In this document: positions 11,901 through 21,800 of the stretch, in pieces
Layout of the letters: every line of letters starts with the position of its first letter
How positions within the stretch are numbered: the first letter of the stretch is position 1
Source of the DNA: Symbiodinium natans
Taxonomy: Eukaryota; Sar; Dinophyceae; Suessiales; Symbiodiniaceae
Reading direction: 5' to 3'
NCBI GenBank assembly: GCA_905221605.1
Contig: CAJNDS010002804.1
Span: 188,001 to 252,000, forward strand
DNA: 64,000 nt
Program-made: the position numbers and the translations under genes
Notes under the pieces: model-generated
Database searches by the model: none
What the model saw: only the letters and a program-made list of their open reading frames with translations
Told to the model about the DNA's origin: nothing

Positions 11901-14215
11901 CGTCCGCACTTTGTCCCTTCACTTCACTTCGTCGCTGCTAAGGCCTGGCGCATCCACCGCCTCGAGAAGTACGCGCGGGACGGGGTCAGCATTGACCCGG
12001 ACAGTGACAAGCGCATGGACTTCAAGGCGTCTGCCTCGACTGTTCTGCCTTCCAATCACAGGTATTGCGAATTGGGTAGTGCTGTTGCAGGGCTCCAGAG
12101 AGTACTTCTCAGTCGAGTGGCTGGAGGAGCAACGCTTTTGTGCCTCTATGTGTTCCTGTCCATTTCAATTCAGCGCCCGAGGAGGATGCGATACCATCCC
12201 TGCTGCACCAGGTTCGCTGAAGTGGCTGCGAGTGCTGTGCATGATCACTCCCAACAGCTCCAGAGTGCAAAGGACCCGTTTAGAAACACCAACGAGGACG
12301 TGTCGGACGGCAGAGCTCACAGTTTGTCGGGACAACCTGGCAGTTTTGTGGTCTAAGAGATACAAGCGCGCCAGGGATCTGTGCTTCTGCGGTTTGTTAA
12401 GCTCACCTACTAGTAGGCACCACTGTGATCTTAGCGACGCGTTATCTTTGCCTTAGGGTGCCAAGTTGACAGCACTGGCTTGCCGAGGCGAAGTGGATCT
12501 CACCCACTTGCTGCAACTCTTTGTTCAGGACCCTTCCTTCTTTACCCGTAGTTTCCGACCGCGCTGCAATCTTGGGGTATGGCAGGATGAGCGGCTAGGA
12601 AACACAGACGCCTGGTACTGCAGCCGCTGCAAAGAGCAGGGCCCCCAGCTCTGGAACGGGCGGCGCCCAAGTACCTGGACCCAATCGCCAGGCATCGAGA
12701 AGCCTACAAGCAACTGCAGTGTGAACCTTGGGCAGCGCTTTTCGCATGGGCAGCTCCCGTTCCAACTAGTCAGCCTTCCTATCAATGGAGTGCAATGGAG
12801 TGCATGAGCGGAGGTTCCACCACTGCCCGCCGGTGCTGGTTATCCAGTTGAAGCGCTTTCAGTACAATCGATGGCGGGAATCCGGGAATCTGCTGAAGAA
12901 TCCGCTTAGAGTCTCCACAGCTCAAGTTCACAATGAAGCTGAACCGCAACACGAAACAAAAACACTCACGAGATGCGTCGTCTTAGGTCACGGGAGCGGC
13001 TGAACACCCCCGTCTGCTTCCCACTGGAGGGCCTCGACTTGAGACCCTTCTGCACAGTGCAGCTCTCAGACTTCTTCAATCCTCTCGGAGCCGTTTTGGC
13101 ATCTGATCTTTGCATCTGCCTTGCATCTGCCTTGCATCTGCCTTGCATCTGCTTTGCAAAAGGCTTCATCCAGAGAGTCCTTTGAGTCGCCGCCGGCTGT
13201 GGCCTCGGCATGGCATGTCTCAGATTCTCAGGTGACAAAACTGAAGTGTCAAGCTTGGAGCTTTTGCCCTTTTATGCTTCAGAGCGGTGAAGCAGCAGAC
13301 ACCTAAGTGGACACAATTAACGATACGCAACGCAGTAGTGCTTGCGTGTGAACATTCAGCACCAGCCGAGTCTTCTGATCCACCTAGATATACGACCTGG
13401 CTGCTCTTTCAAAGCACATTGGTTCCCTTGGTGGCGGCTGCCTCCCCAGCGCACTATTGACTGCGCAACTTTCAAGGGGGCAAGCATATGCAAGCATATG
13501 CAAGCATATGCAAGCATATGCAAGCATATGCAAGCATATGCAAGCATATGCAAGCATATGCAAGCATTGCCACTGGGGAGGTCACTACGTGGCCTTCTGC
13601 CGGTCGTCAATAGACGGCTCGCATATCTGGCATGCTTGGCTTCAGAACTCCTCAGCAGGGGGGGGGGTACCATAGATTACCATAGATTGGATCAGTATTC
13701 AGGAACCTGGGCAAGATGCCACTGTGTATGGGTAGTTTAGCGTGCTCAAGGCGTCCTTGCAGGCCAGGTGAGGTTGCAAAAGCACGGGACATCGGCACAC
13801 AGCTGAAAAACTCTTGGACGGCCTGTGCTCAAAGCATTCCTGCACAAACAGTGGAGTTTGATGAGTCAGCCAAGAATCATCCCACAGAGAAGGAGAGAGT
13901 GATCAGGGCAAGGCCTGGAAGAGGCACACCATTTGCAATACCAGATAAGATAGGCAGCTGAACTCACGAGAAGTGCTAGAGCAAGGCTTGGCCAAAAATG
14001 ACCCCGAAGAGACCACTTCGACCCGAAGCCAGGTGGTACCACTTTGATGATGGCAGCGTGCGACAATGCTCCGAGCAAGAGGTCTCTGCAGACAAGGCCA
14101 GGGCTGCCGTAGTTTCAGTCCTAAGCCCTCGGGGATGCTCTCTCAGGTGGGCGCCTATGTGTTGTTCTACATTCGCAGAGACATCCGGCCTCAGACGTTT
14201 GGTGCAACCTCATGA
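5916..14215 (+). CDS. DUSP-UBL-USP ubiquitin C-terminal hydrolase, about 30 small exons
   Basis: A full-length USP of the USP4/11/15 (plant UBP) architecture is spread over about 8.3 kb. From ATG 5916 the DUSP domain reads through AHLISW, YTEWLQWV, RPGEIDNRELLE, GHDYEIVPE, AWDLLYEWYG and GGPPIKRR (to about 7018). The UBL follows (SKNSTIRQLKA 7317; RMWDYFDNKIFGLLE 7514). The catalytic Cys box is GLQNLGNTCFM (Cys codon 8108-8110), then SSIQCLSNIPKLREYFLELD, KLAEAFADL, VGQFAEQFSGYGQQ, DSMELIEYVLDGLKE, KPYIELKE, DGRPDEEVAREAL, NNSRVDDLFVG, LFKSVVRCP and CGRVSVTFDPF. After the insert come DAWYCSRCKE (12607), PPVLVIQLKRFQYNR (12829), ERLNTPVCFPLEGLDL (12997), the His box GGHYVAFCR (His 13583-13585), WYHFDDGSV (14034) and AYVLFYIRRDIRP with stop 14213-14215. 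The triad is intact, so the enzyme is probably active. It would cleave ubiquitin from proteins. Exons of the middle insert (9450-12460) are only partly resolved. Confidence 0.88.
6089..9193 (+). other. resolved introns of the USP gene: mostly GC-AG
   Basis: Boundaries were chosen because they restore the USP family sequence in frame. They are 6089-6163 (GT-AG), 6190-6548 (GC-AG), 6587-6660 (GC-AG), 6700-6789 (GA-AG), 6821-6934 (GT-AG), 8119-8216 (GC-AG), 8831-8883 (GC-AG), 8929-9008 (GC-AG), 9039-9089 (GA-AG) and 9134-9193 (GC-AG). Further on are 10342-10413 (GC-AG) and the last intron, ending at 14146. Most are 50-115 nt. The donor set of GC, GT and GA is a known dinoflagellate trait. The GA donors are the least certain, because neighbouring positions also work. 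Confidence 0.7.
7042..7150. mobile_element. inverted-repeat element, copy A (MITE/introner-like)
   Basis: A 109-bp segment begins TGGGGGTTTACGA and ends TTTTCGTAAATTCCC, so its ends are inverted copies of each other. It sits in the USP intron between the DUSP end (about 7018) and the UBL exon (7308). Its sequence lines up along almost its whole length with the reverse complement of 63356-63471, sharing the blocks GGTACCT, TTGGGGTCCTT, TAAGGG, TACTA, TTTGGGGG and TTTTCGTAAA in the same order. No protein is encoded, so it would be non-autonomous. Confidence 0.7.
10342..10413 (+). repeat. 72-nt USP intron made of TTTAGGG telomere-type repeats
   Basis: The exon ending VEVWNKK (10341) and the exon beginning RSFEVHQFLEE (10414) join in frame when 10342-10413 is removed with GC-AG ends. 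About 54 of the 72 nt (10351-10404) are TTTAGGG units or one-base variants (TCTAGGG, TTTATGG, TTTGGGG). The repeat therefore makes up nearly the whole intron. Confidence 0.75.
10898..10995. repeat. tandem, hairpin-forming TATATGAACC element
   Basis: The segment starts TTGGGGGTTCATATACC and contains two tandem copies of about 41 bp, each starting CCCTATAC and ending AAGGTATATGAACCAT. The ends GGTTCATATACC and GGTATATGAACC are inverted repeats. It lies inside the USP gene in a stretch with no assigned exon, so it is probably intronic. Confidence 0.7.
13105..13155. repeat. tandem 11-mer TTGCATCTGCC, four copies
   Basis: Four near-exact copies of TTGCATCTGCC run in a row, with a fifth partial copy. 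They lie in the USP gene just after the exon coding PLEGLDLRPF, so probably in an intron. Confidence 0.8.
13481..13567. repeat. tandem 10-mer CAAGCATATG, eight copies
   Basis: Eight perfect copies of CAAGCATATG (13481-13560) plus CAAGCAT. The array stops three bases before the exon that carries the USP catalytic His (CACTGGGGAGGTCACTAC, from 13571). It is therefore in the intron just upstream of the splice acceptor, or overlaps it. Confidence 0.9.
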
Positions 14216-15837
14216 GCACGCGATCTTCCGGTCTCACTCGGACCATGTGGAGCATGTTGTGTTTTGCAGCCAATGTTTAGAATCTTTTTGAATGTACTTC
14301 AGCCACTTGTAGAGCATTCGTCAAGGTGTTCTCACGCAGCAATGTCGCAGCAACGGTGCACGATGTTGCGGACGACAGTCTGGGCTGCACATGGCTGCAC
14401 GCGGTGCGGCGCGCGGTGCTGCGCGCCCCCCGCCATGCGCCTCGCAAAGTGTTTAGAAGTTTAGATCCCACCGGTGGATTTCACCCCACAAATCGTTGCG
14501 TTGAGCCGCGGCTTCCCTTTGATTCGTATTGACATGTTAACAATTGTTAACACATGCCTGTTGTCAAGAGTGTGCTTCAACTGATTGGCGTATTTGATTT
14601 GTTTATCGGACTTCTCTGTCATATACTGCTTTTCACTAGCGTGGAGCATCCAAAAAAGGGATTATCATGTGCGATTGCTCGTTTGTTAAGACAGACGACG
14701 TGTGCTGCCTGAAGTGGCTTGTTCCGTTCTTCGCAGCCTTCTTATCAGCAGCCTCGGATCGTTCTCCAGCCGACCAGACCTGCCATTTGAAGCAGAGGTC
14801 GAGACACGGCCGGTTCTGTTTCCAGAAGCGCCGTTGTTCATTGCAGCGTACTTTCGCCATCGTGCGTCGCCCGCCGCAGGATTGTGAGAGATTCACGCAG
14901 GCAATGCTACATCTGCGGGCCTGCGCCCCAAGTCCAGCGTCAATGGCAGCAGAACATGTCGTTCTTGCTTTGAAAGAAGTTTGGGGGGGGCAAAACAGCC
15001 TGCTGTTCAAGGCACGATTACGGCAGCTGTCGCAGGTGCTGGTTCAGTTGTTGGGTGAGCTGTGCATGCGCCACTGAGTCACGACTTTCTGCCTGCGTGT
15101 TTTGTGTCGTGTCAGGCAGTGCGGCAAAAAACAACATTGATCATGGGCCCACCCGGGGGTGCTCTCCTGAGCATGGCGTACAAACATCAACAACACCACG
15201 AGAGTTTACATTGCTTTTTTGGTCAGAAGAGCTTCTGACCTGTGGCGTCAGAGTGGCTTGGTTCGACTGTCAGGTGGAAAGGGGACTATCAGCAAGAAGC
15301 TGATCAAGGACAGGAATAGCGACTGGTCTGTGAGGAAACGCCGGTGAACATTGGCTATGAGTGCTCCTTGGCCATGGCATTCCATAGCAAACGGTAGCCT
15401 AGCAGTTGTGAGGATTTCGAGTTCTACCACATCTCTTCTGGCGACACGCTGCGGAACCAGGCCTTTGGGAGAAGCAATACCGAGAGAGACAGAGAGAGGG
15501 AGCAGAGTTAGCCATTTGAAGTAAAGCATCAAAGAAAGAGGGGATCTCAGCCGCAACCCCTCATAAGTGAATCCTGCTTCATGTCCGCGAGGAAGGAGGG
15601 CTCCAGCACACTTCCCCCATCCGCCAGTCGACATTTTGGCTTCAGAGCACATGATCATGTCTGACGTCTGTAGTTCACCGAGCAAACTAGTGGAACTAGT
15701 GCACATGAGCAGATTGACAAAGAATTAGCAAACATTTGAGATGTCACAAGAGGTTCGGAAGGGCGAGCATACTTCATCCATGCAAGTTGGTGGCAAGCTT
15801 TGGAAGCATCTCAGTCAAACATTATGCTTAGCAAGCA
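14216..15837. other. intergenic stretch between USP and dynein
   Basis: No gene recognised. It contains an 18-bp perfect palindrome at 14535-14552 (TGTTAACAATTGTTAACA). At 15621-15645 is a sequence resembling the dinoflagellate spliced leader (core CATTTTGGCT at 15632-15641), about 200 nt before the dynein ATG. Short ORFs here have random composition. Confidence 0.5.
15621..15645 (+). other. possible relict of the dinoflagellate spliced leader
   Basis: CCGCCAGTCGACATTTTGGC, followed by TTCAG, resembles the 22-nt dinoflagellate spliced leader, which ends in CCATTTTGGCTCAAG. Ten bases (CATTTTGGCT) match exactly and the flanks match partly. Relict leaders upstream of genes are known to mark genes re-inserted from mature mRNA. 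A 10-mer match on its own could be chance, so this is tentative. Confidence 0.3.
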
Positions 15838-18800
15838 ATGACGTCCCGTCAGCCGAAAGTTGGCCCAAAGCTGAAGATCAGCGTGCCAAACTTCAAGCGT
15901 ACAGATTTTTCGGGTGAAATTGAGAAACTTGGAGGGCTCCATTCGGGCAGCAGCCGGAGGATCCGCTCTGTTCCACGAAGTGACCCTGACCCAGCAGCCA
16001 ATAGGTTGAAGGCCTCCGCCGGATTTCTGAGTGCAAGGACTCAGGAAGGTTACCCACATGGAGGTCCTCCAGAGGCTCGTGTCGGTCGTGACTTTGATGA
16101 ATGGCTCCGCTCGTTAGCTCCTCCAAAGGAGAATCCAGCAAGCCCCCGGGGCGATGCGAGAGACATCCCCCACAAGGAGGAGGACGACGCTACCGGAGGT
16201 CTTCCACTGGAGGCTTTTGACAGCCCCATGGACTTCGAGGTACACACGCCTGAGGAGTGGCTCGCGCTGTGCAAGCAAGGGCCCACGGCAGGAAAGCCCC
16301 AGGCGGCAGTCCTTCACTACGTCGCACAAGAATGGCGAATGCTACCTTGCTGGGTAATGGGATACGAGGCGGCTACATCACGGTATGTTGTGGAGCTGGA
16401 GGATGGCAGCCGCAAGCAGGTGAAGAGACTCGCACTTCGCTTCAATGGCGAAGATGCGCAGAACTTTGCGCTGAGGGTCGAGACCTGCCGAGCAAAGAAG
16501 GCCCACTGCGAATTGCAGCAGGCCTTCATTCGCTTTATCGAGTCGCAGCCGGACGAGCTTGTCTCCCCTATGCTGCGTCATCAGAAGGAAAGTTTTATTC
16601 GACAAGGTCTTCATGGAAGTCACCTAGATGATGCTGGGAGCTTTGTGGGCCACATCCGCGATCTCATTAGGGAGATCGAGGAGAACTATGTTCTGTCAAT
16701 GAAATTCGCGAAGGTGAAGAACGATTTGATCATGGAGATGGGAACTCCGTATGCCTGTGTCCGGGATGACACGCCCTTCGCGCCCCTGTTAATGAACTTC
16801 CTCCCAACTGAGCCACCGCAGTTTGGGCTCGTTCCCCATCAGGCCGCTGAGGAGCGGGTTCTGGAGATCGCGGCGCAGCTGGTGAAGCAACCGACCATCT
16901 CCAAAAATGTAAATATTGTGACTATGGCTGTGTGGCGCCGCTTCGGTGAAGAGATCGACCGCCACCGGATTCTGGACACCACGCGTTGTGGCAAAACCGG
17001 CGACAAAGGAGCTGTTCGAGGTCCGACTGGTGCCGTTCTGGACCCTAGATTCCGCTCCTTCGCTCCAACAGACTTCATCCACCACATGGAAGAACATCGA
17101 AAGGATGTGGCCGTCATTCTGGAGCGACACTGGAGAGACTACATCGTCTCTGAGGTCCTTGACAAGATGTCCGAGGTCAACAACTTTTTCATTGAGAACC
17201 CCCAGAAGCACCTGAGGCAGCCGCTTCACCGTGTTCTGCGGAAGTTTGATCTAATCCTCTCCGCACAGATGCGCTGGTTTGTCCAGATGTCCTTGACAGA
17301 CTGGGTGGAGTTCGTCCGTTCCTTCACTCCCAAAATCAATGAGCCGCTCCCGACCCCGCTGCTGACGCTGAGCCTTGAGACTGTTCATGGCGAGGTTCAG
17401 ATCGCGCCACACCCGGACGACCTCAAGGCCAAGATCCTTGATCTCATCGAGGATGGCTTCTCCAAAGTGACATCTTCAATCATGAGCATTGAGTACGAGC
17501 TCGTGCCTTTTTGCAACCTGCCGCAGCACCTGATGTTTGAGCTCCAGGCCGACAAGGGCGACAAGGGCGAGGAGGCGAGTCCCACGGATGAGGTCCAGCT
17601 TCTGCGGGCAGCCAAAGCGGCAACGGCCGAGGTCATCGAAGAGTGCCTTCATGGACCCCGGCAAGTCCAGGCCAGCTACCAGGAGTACTCCTACCTTTTC
17701 CGGGAAGAGGTCGGAGGCGATCTGGACCCCCTGGATGTTGAGGCTGTGCAAGCCAAGACAGATGCCTACTTGCAGGCGGGCACTGAGATTGAGAAGCTCA
17801 TGACAGAGGTGGTCAAGTTCCCTTTGTTCGAGCTGCACTGCATGGACATCATCCAGCAGATGTCGCAGAGGGCCTACCACCTGGGAGGCTGCTGCCTGCA
17901 GACCGTGGCGCAGAACATCCAGGAGCGGTCTCAGGCGGTCCTCACGGAGTGGCATGAGACCCACGAGCGCATCTTGTCCAATCCTGAGGATGAGGAGGAG
18001 CTTGCAGAATTGAAGCAGTTCATGAGCGACCTGCCACAGCTCAAGACAAAGCCGCTGATGCAGACCACACGGCACATCCACACGCAGATCAACATGCTTG
18101 CAGACTTCAGCTTTCAGATTGACAGCGAGGTCGTGGAGCGTGCCTTCTCCTCCTTTGCATGGCCCCTGCAAATCCAGATCGACGTGGGAGACTCCGAGCG
18201 AAGCCTGGACTCGCAGAAGCAAAAGTTCATGGAGAAGTTGGATCAGGAGAAAACAGAGTACGAGCGAGATATGGCTCGGTACCAGGAAGATTTGGAATGG
18301 GTGAGAAGTTTGAATGACTACTCTTTGGCCATGAAGTGTGCGCACCGCATCTACTCTCTCCGGGAGAACTTGGACCGGTCTAAGGAGCGGGTGCAGAGCT
18401 TCGTGGACAGGGAGCGGCTCTTCGGCATGGATGTCTCCGACTACTCTGCTGTGGAGGTCATGAGTGAAGCCTTTGAGCCCTTCTACAAGCTCTGGACGAG
18501 TGCCATCGACTTCAAGCATTCCGAGGAGGAGTGGCTCACTGGCATGGTCCAGCGCCTGGTGGCCGAAGAAATCGAGGCTTGTAAGGGGGAAGACCGTAAC
18601 CCCTACATGTAGCAAAATATGGCCCCTTTCGACCGACGTAGCCCCTAAATAACCCTTATCAGGTCCCTTATACGGGTCCCCCTCCCTGAGTCCCTTGAGG
18701 CTGTGGTCGAGGAGCAGTACAAGGAGAGCTACAAGACCATGAAGCAGTTCGAGGGGAACGAGAACCCCTTGGCGGTGGCCAAGGATCTGCGGGAGGAGAT

Positions 18801-21800
18801 CTCGAACTTCCGCGCCAACATGCCGGTGATCCGCGCTTTGTGCCAGGAGGCCTTCGAGCCGCGGCACTTCTCCGACTTGTTTGAGGAGCTGAAGATGGAC
18901 ATGGACATGGAAGACGGCATCACCTTGCAGCAGATGCTGGATGTGGGCATCCTGGACCACATCGACACCCTGGAGCGGATCAGCGTCAAGGCTCAGAAGG
19001 AGCACGGCCTGAAGACAGCTTTGGCCACCATGAAGAAGGAGTGGCGTCCCATCGAGTTTGGCCTTGTTGCACACAAAGCTGGTACTCACATGGTCAGAGG
19101 CATTGACGAGATCCAGGCGGTGCTTGATGACCACATCGTGAAGTCGATGGGCATTCGTGGCTCCCCGTTCGTGGAGCCGATTGAGAAGGAGGTGAAGGAT
19201 TGGCTGCTGAAGCTCGCTTACATCCAAGACCTGCTGGAGCAATGGTTGGCTATGCAGCGCTCATGGCTGTACCTTGAGCCGATTTTCAGTTCCGATGACA
19301 TCCAGAAGCAGCTTCCCAACGAAGCCAAACGCTTCCAGCAGGTGAACATCCTGTGGCGAACCACGATGGAATCGGTGGCTGAAAATCCCAACGTCCTGGA
19401 TGTCTCAGAGATTGAGAATCTGCTTGCAAGCTTCACTGATGCCAACAAGAAGCTGGACGCCATTCAAAAAGGATTGAACGACTACCTGGACACAAAGCGA
19501 CTTGCATTTCCCCGCTTCTTCTTCCTGTCGAGTGACGAGCTGCTGATGATTCTTTCCCAGACCAAGGACCCAACTGCGGTTCAGCCGCATATGGGGAAGT
19601 GTTTCGAAGGAATCAGCAAGGTCCGCTTCAACAGCACCAATGAGATCATCGAAGCCATGTCGTCTGTGGAAGGCGAGGTTGTTGAGCTGGCGCAGCCGGT
19701 GAATGTGGTCGAAGGCGAGAAGAAAGGCAACGTGGAGAAGTGGTTGATGGAGGTGCAGGGCTCCATGATCGACAGCCTCACGAAGGTGACGGGTGCCTCT
19801 TTGCTGGCCTACGCAAAAACAGAGCGAACGCAGTGGGTGCTCGAATGGCCTGGCCAGGTGGTCATTTGCATCGACAATGTTTACTGGACTCAGGAGGTGG
19901 CGTCGGCCATCGAGGCTGGTAAGTTGGATGCCTACTACAAGAAGAGTGTCGAACAGCTCAGCGGCCTGGTGAACCTGGTGCGGGGCGACCTGTCTAAGCT
20001 GTCAAGGCAGACACTCGGAGCTTTGGTGACCATCGATGTGCACAACCGTGATGTGGTCTTGAGCTTGAAGGAGGCCAAAATCTCTAGTTCCAAGGAGTTT
20101 GACTGGATTGCGCAGTTGCGGTACTACTGGCGCCAGAAAGGCTCCATCACCTTGAAGGACACCGGCAAGCCCAGCACGGTGGACAAGTGCGAGGTTTCCA
20201 TCATCAACGCCACGCTTTACTACGGTTTCGAGTACCTGGGCAACAGTGATCGCCTGGTTATCACGCCGCTCACAGACCGCTGCTACCGAACGCTCATGGG
20301 GGCTTTCCATCTCTACTATGGAGGTGGCCCAGAGGGTCCTGCTGGCACTGGAAAAACGGAGAGCACGAAGGATCTGGCAAAGGCTGTGGCAGTGCAGTGT
20401 GTGGTCTTCAACTGCTCGGATGGCCTGGACTACATTGCCATGGGGAAGTTCTTCAAAGGCATTGCATCCTCGGGAGCCTGGTGCTGCTTCGATGAGTTTA
20501 ACCGCATCAACCTGGAGGTGCTGTCCGTGGTGTCGCAGCAGGTGCAGACGATCCAGTTCGCCATACGGGACAAAAGGGAGACGTTCTGGTTCGAAGAGAT
20601 GGAGATCCGGTTGGTGCCCTCCTGCGCTGTGAACATCACCATGAACCCAGGTTATGCAGGGCGGTCGGAGTTGCCGGATAACCTCAAGGCGCTCTTCCGG
20701 CCATGTGCCATGATGGTCCCGGACTATGCCCTGATCGGCGAGATTGTTCTGTATTCCAATGGCTTTGAGGATGCTAAGAACCTGGCCAGAAAGGCCGTGG
20801 GCAGTCTGCGGCTGAGCTCCGAGCAGCTTTCGTCGCAAGAGCACTACGACTTCGGCATGCGGGCGCTCAAGTCGATACTTGTGAGGGCTGGCGCTCTCCG
20901 CCGCCAGTATGGTTCCAGCCGCCCGGAGCAGGTCCTGGCGTTGTCTGCGTTGAACGATGTCAACTTGCCAAAGTTCACCCGCAATGACATCCCCCTCTTC
21001 CTGGGCATTACCGGAGACCTTTTTCCAGAAGTGGAGCTTCCACCATCTGACTATGGCGTGCTGATCAATGAGCTTGAGGGCTCGGCACGTAGCCTTGTCC
21101 TGCAGCCAGTTGAGGGCTTCGTCAAGAAATGCATTCAGCTCTGGGAAACCATCATGGTGCGTCATGGCTTGATGCTGGTGGGGCAGACAGTGTCTGGCAA
21201 AACGGAGGTGGAGAACGTCCTTGCTGCAGCTCTTGCCGCAGTGGCTGATGGCGACAGCTACCTGCCAGTGCTCATTCACAAGATCAATCCAAAGTCGATA
21301 ACGCAGGGGCAACTGTACGGCGAGAATGATGAAGCTACACACGAATGGACGGACGGCATTCTGGCCCTGACGGTTCGTCATGCTTCAGCCGCTGAGCAAA
21401 GCAAAAGGCAGTGGATTCTGCTTGATGGTCCCGTGGATGCGGTGTGGATTGAGAACTTGAACACAGTCCTGGACGACAACAAGAAGCTGTGCTTAAACAG
21501 CGGTGAAATCATCAAACTGACTCCAGTCACCACGATGATGTTTGAGGTCGAGGACTTGTCAGCTGCGTCTCCCGCCACGGTCTCGCGTTGTGGTATGGTC
21601 TTCTTGGAGCAGCAAGACATTGGCTGGCGCGTTCTCGTGACTTCCTGGTGTGAGAGATTGCCGGATCGCCTGAAAGACCAGGCGCCACTGTTGCAGGAGC
21701 TCATGGACTCGTCGCTGGATGCTGTCTTCGAGATGGTCTCCCGAAAGGTTGCGAAGCCCGTCCCAGTGAGTGTCAACTGGTTGGTGCTGAACCTTCTGAA

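Noticed and set aside
13481-13567. CRISPR-like array
   Set aside because: The units are 10 bp head to tail with no spacers, in a eukaryotic gene; this is a simple tandem repeat.
18610-18648. Dynein split into two genes or broken by stop codons
   Set aside because: The stops lie in a 123-nt segment with GC-AG ends whose removal restores the expected dynein tail in frame, so an intron is more likely than a pseudogene or two genes.
17476-19242. 588-codon open frame on the minus strand
   Set aside because: It is the antisense shadow of the dynein coding sequence; its residues (His, Leu, Val, Asp rich) follow the codon bias of the + frame and match no family. The same applies to the minus frames at 20002-21381, 21378-22001 and 24036-25001.
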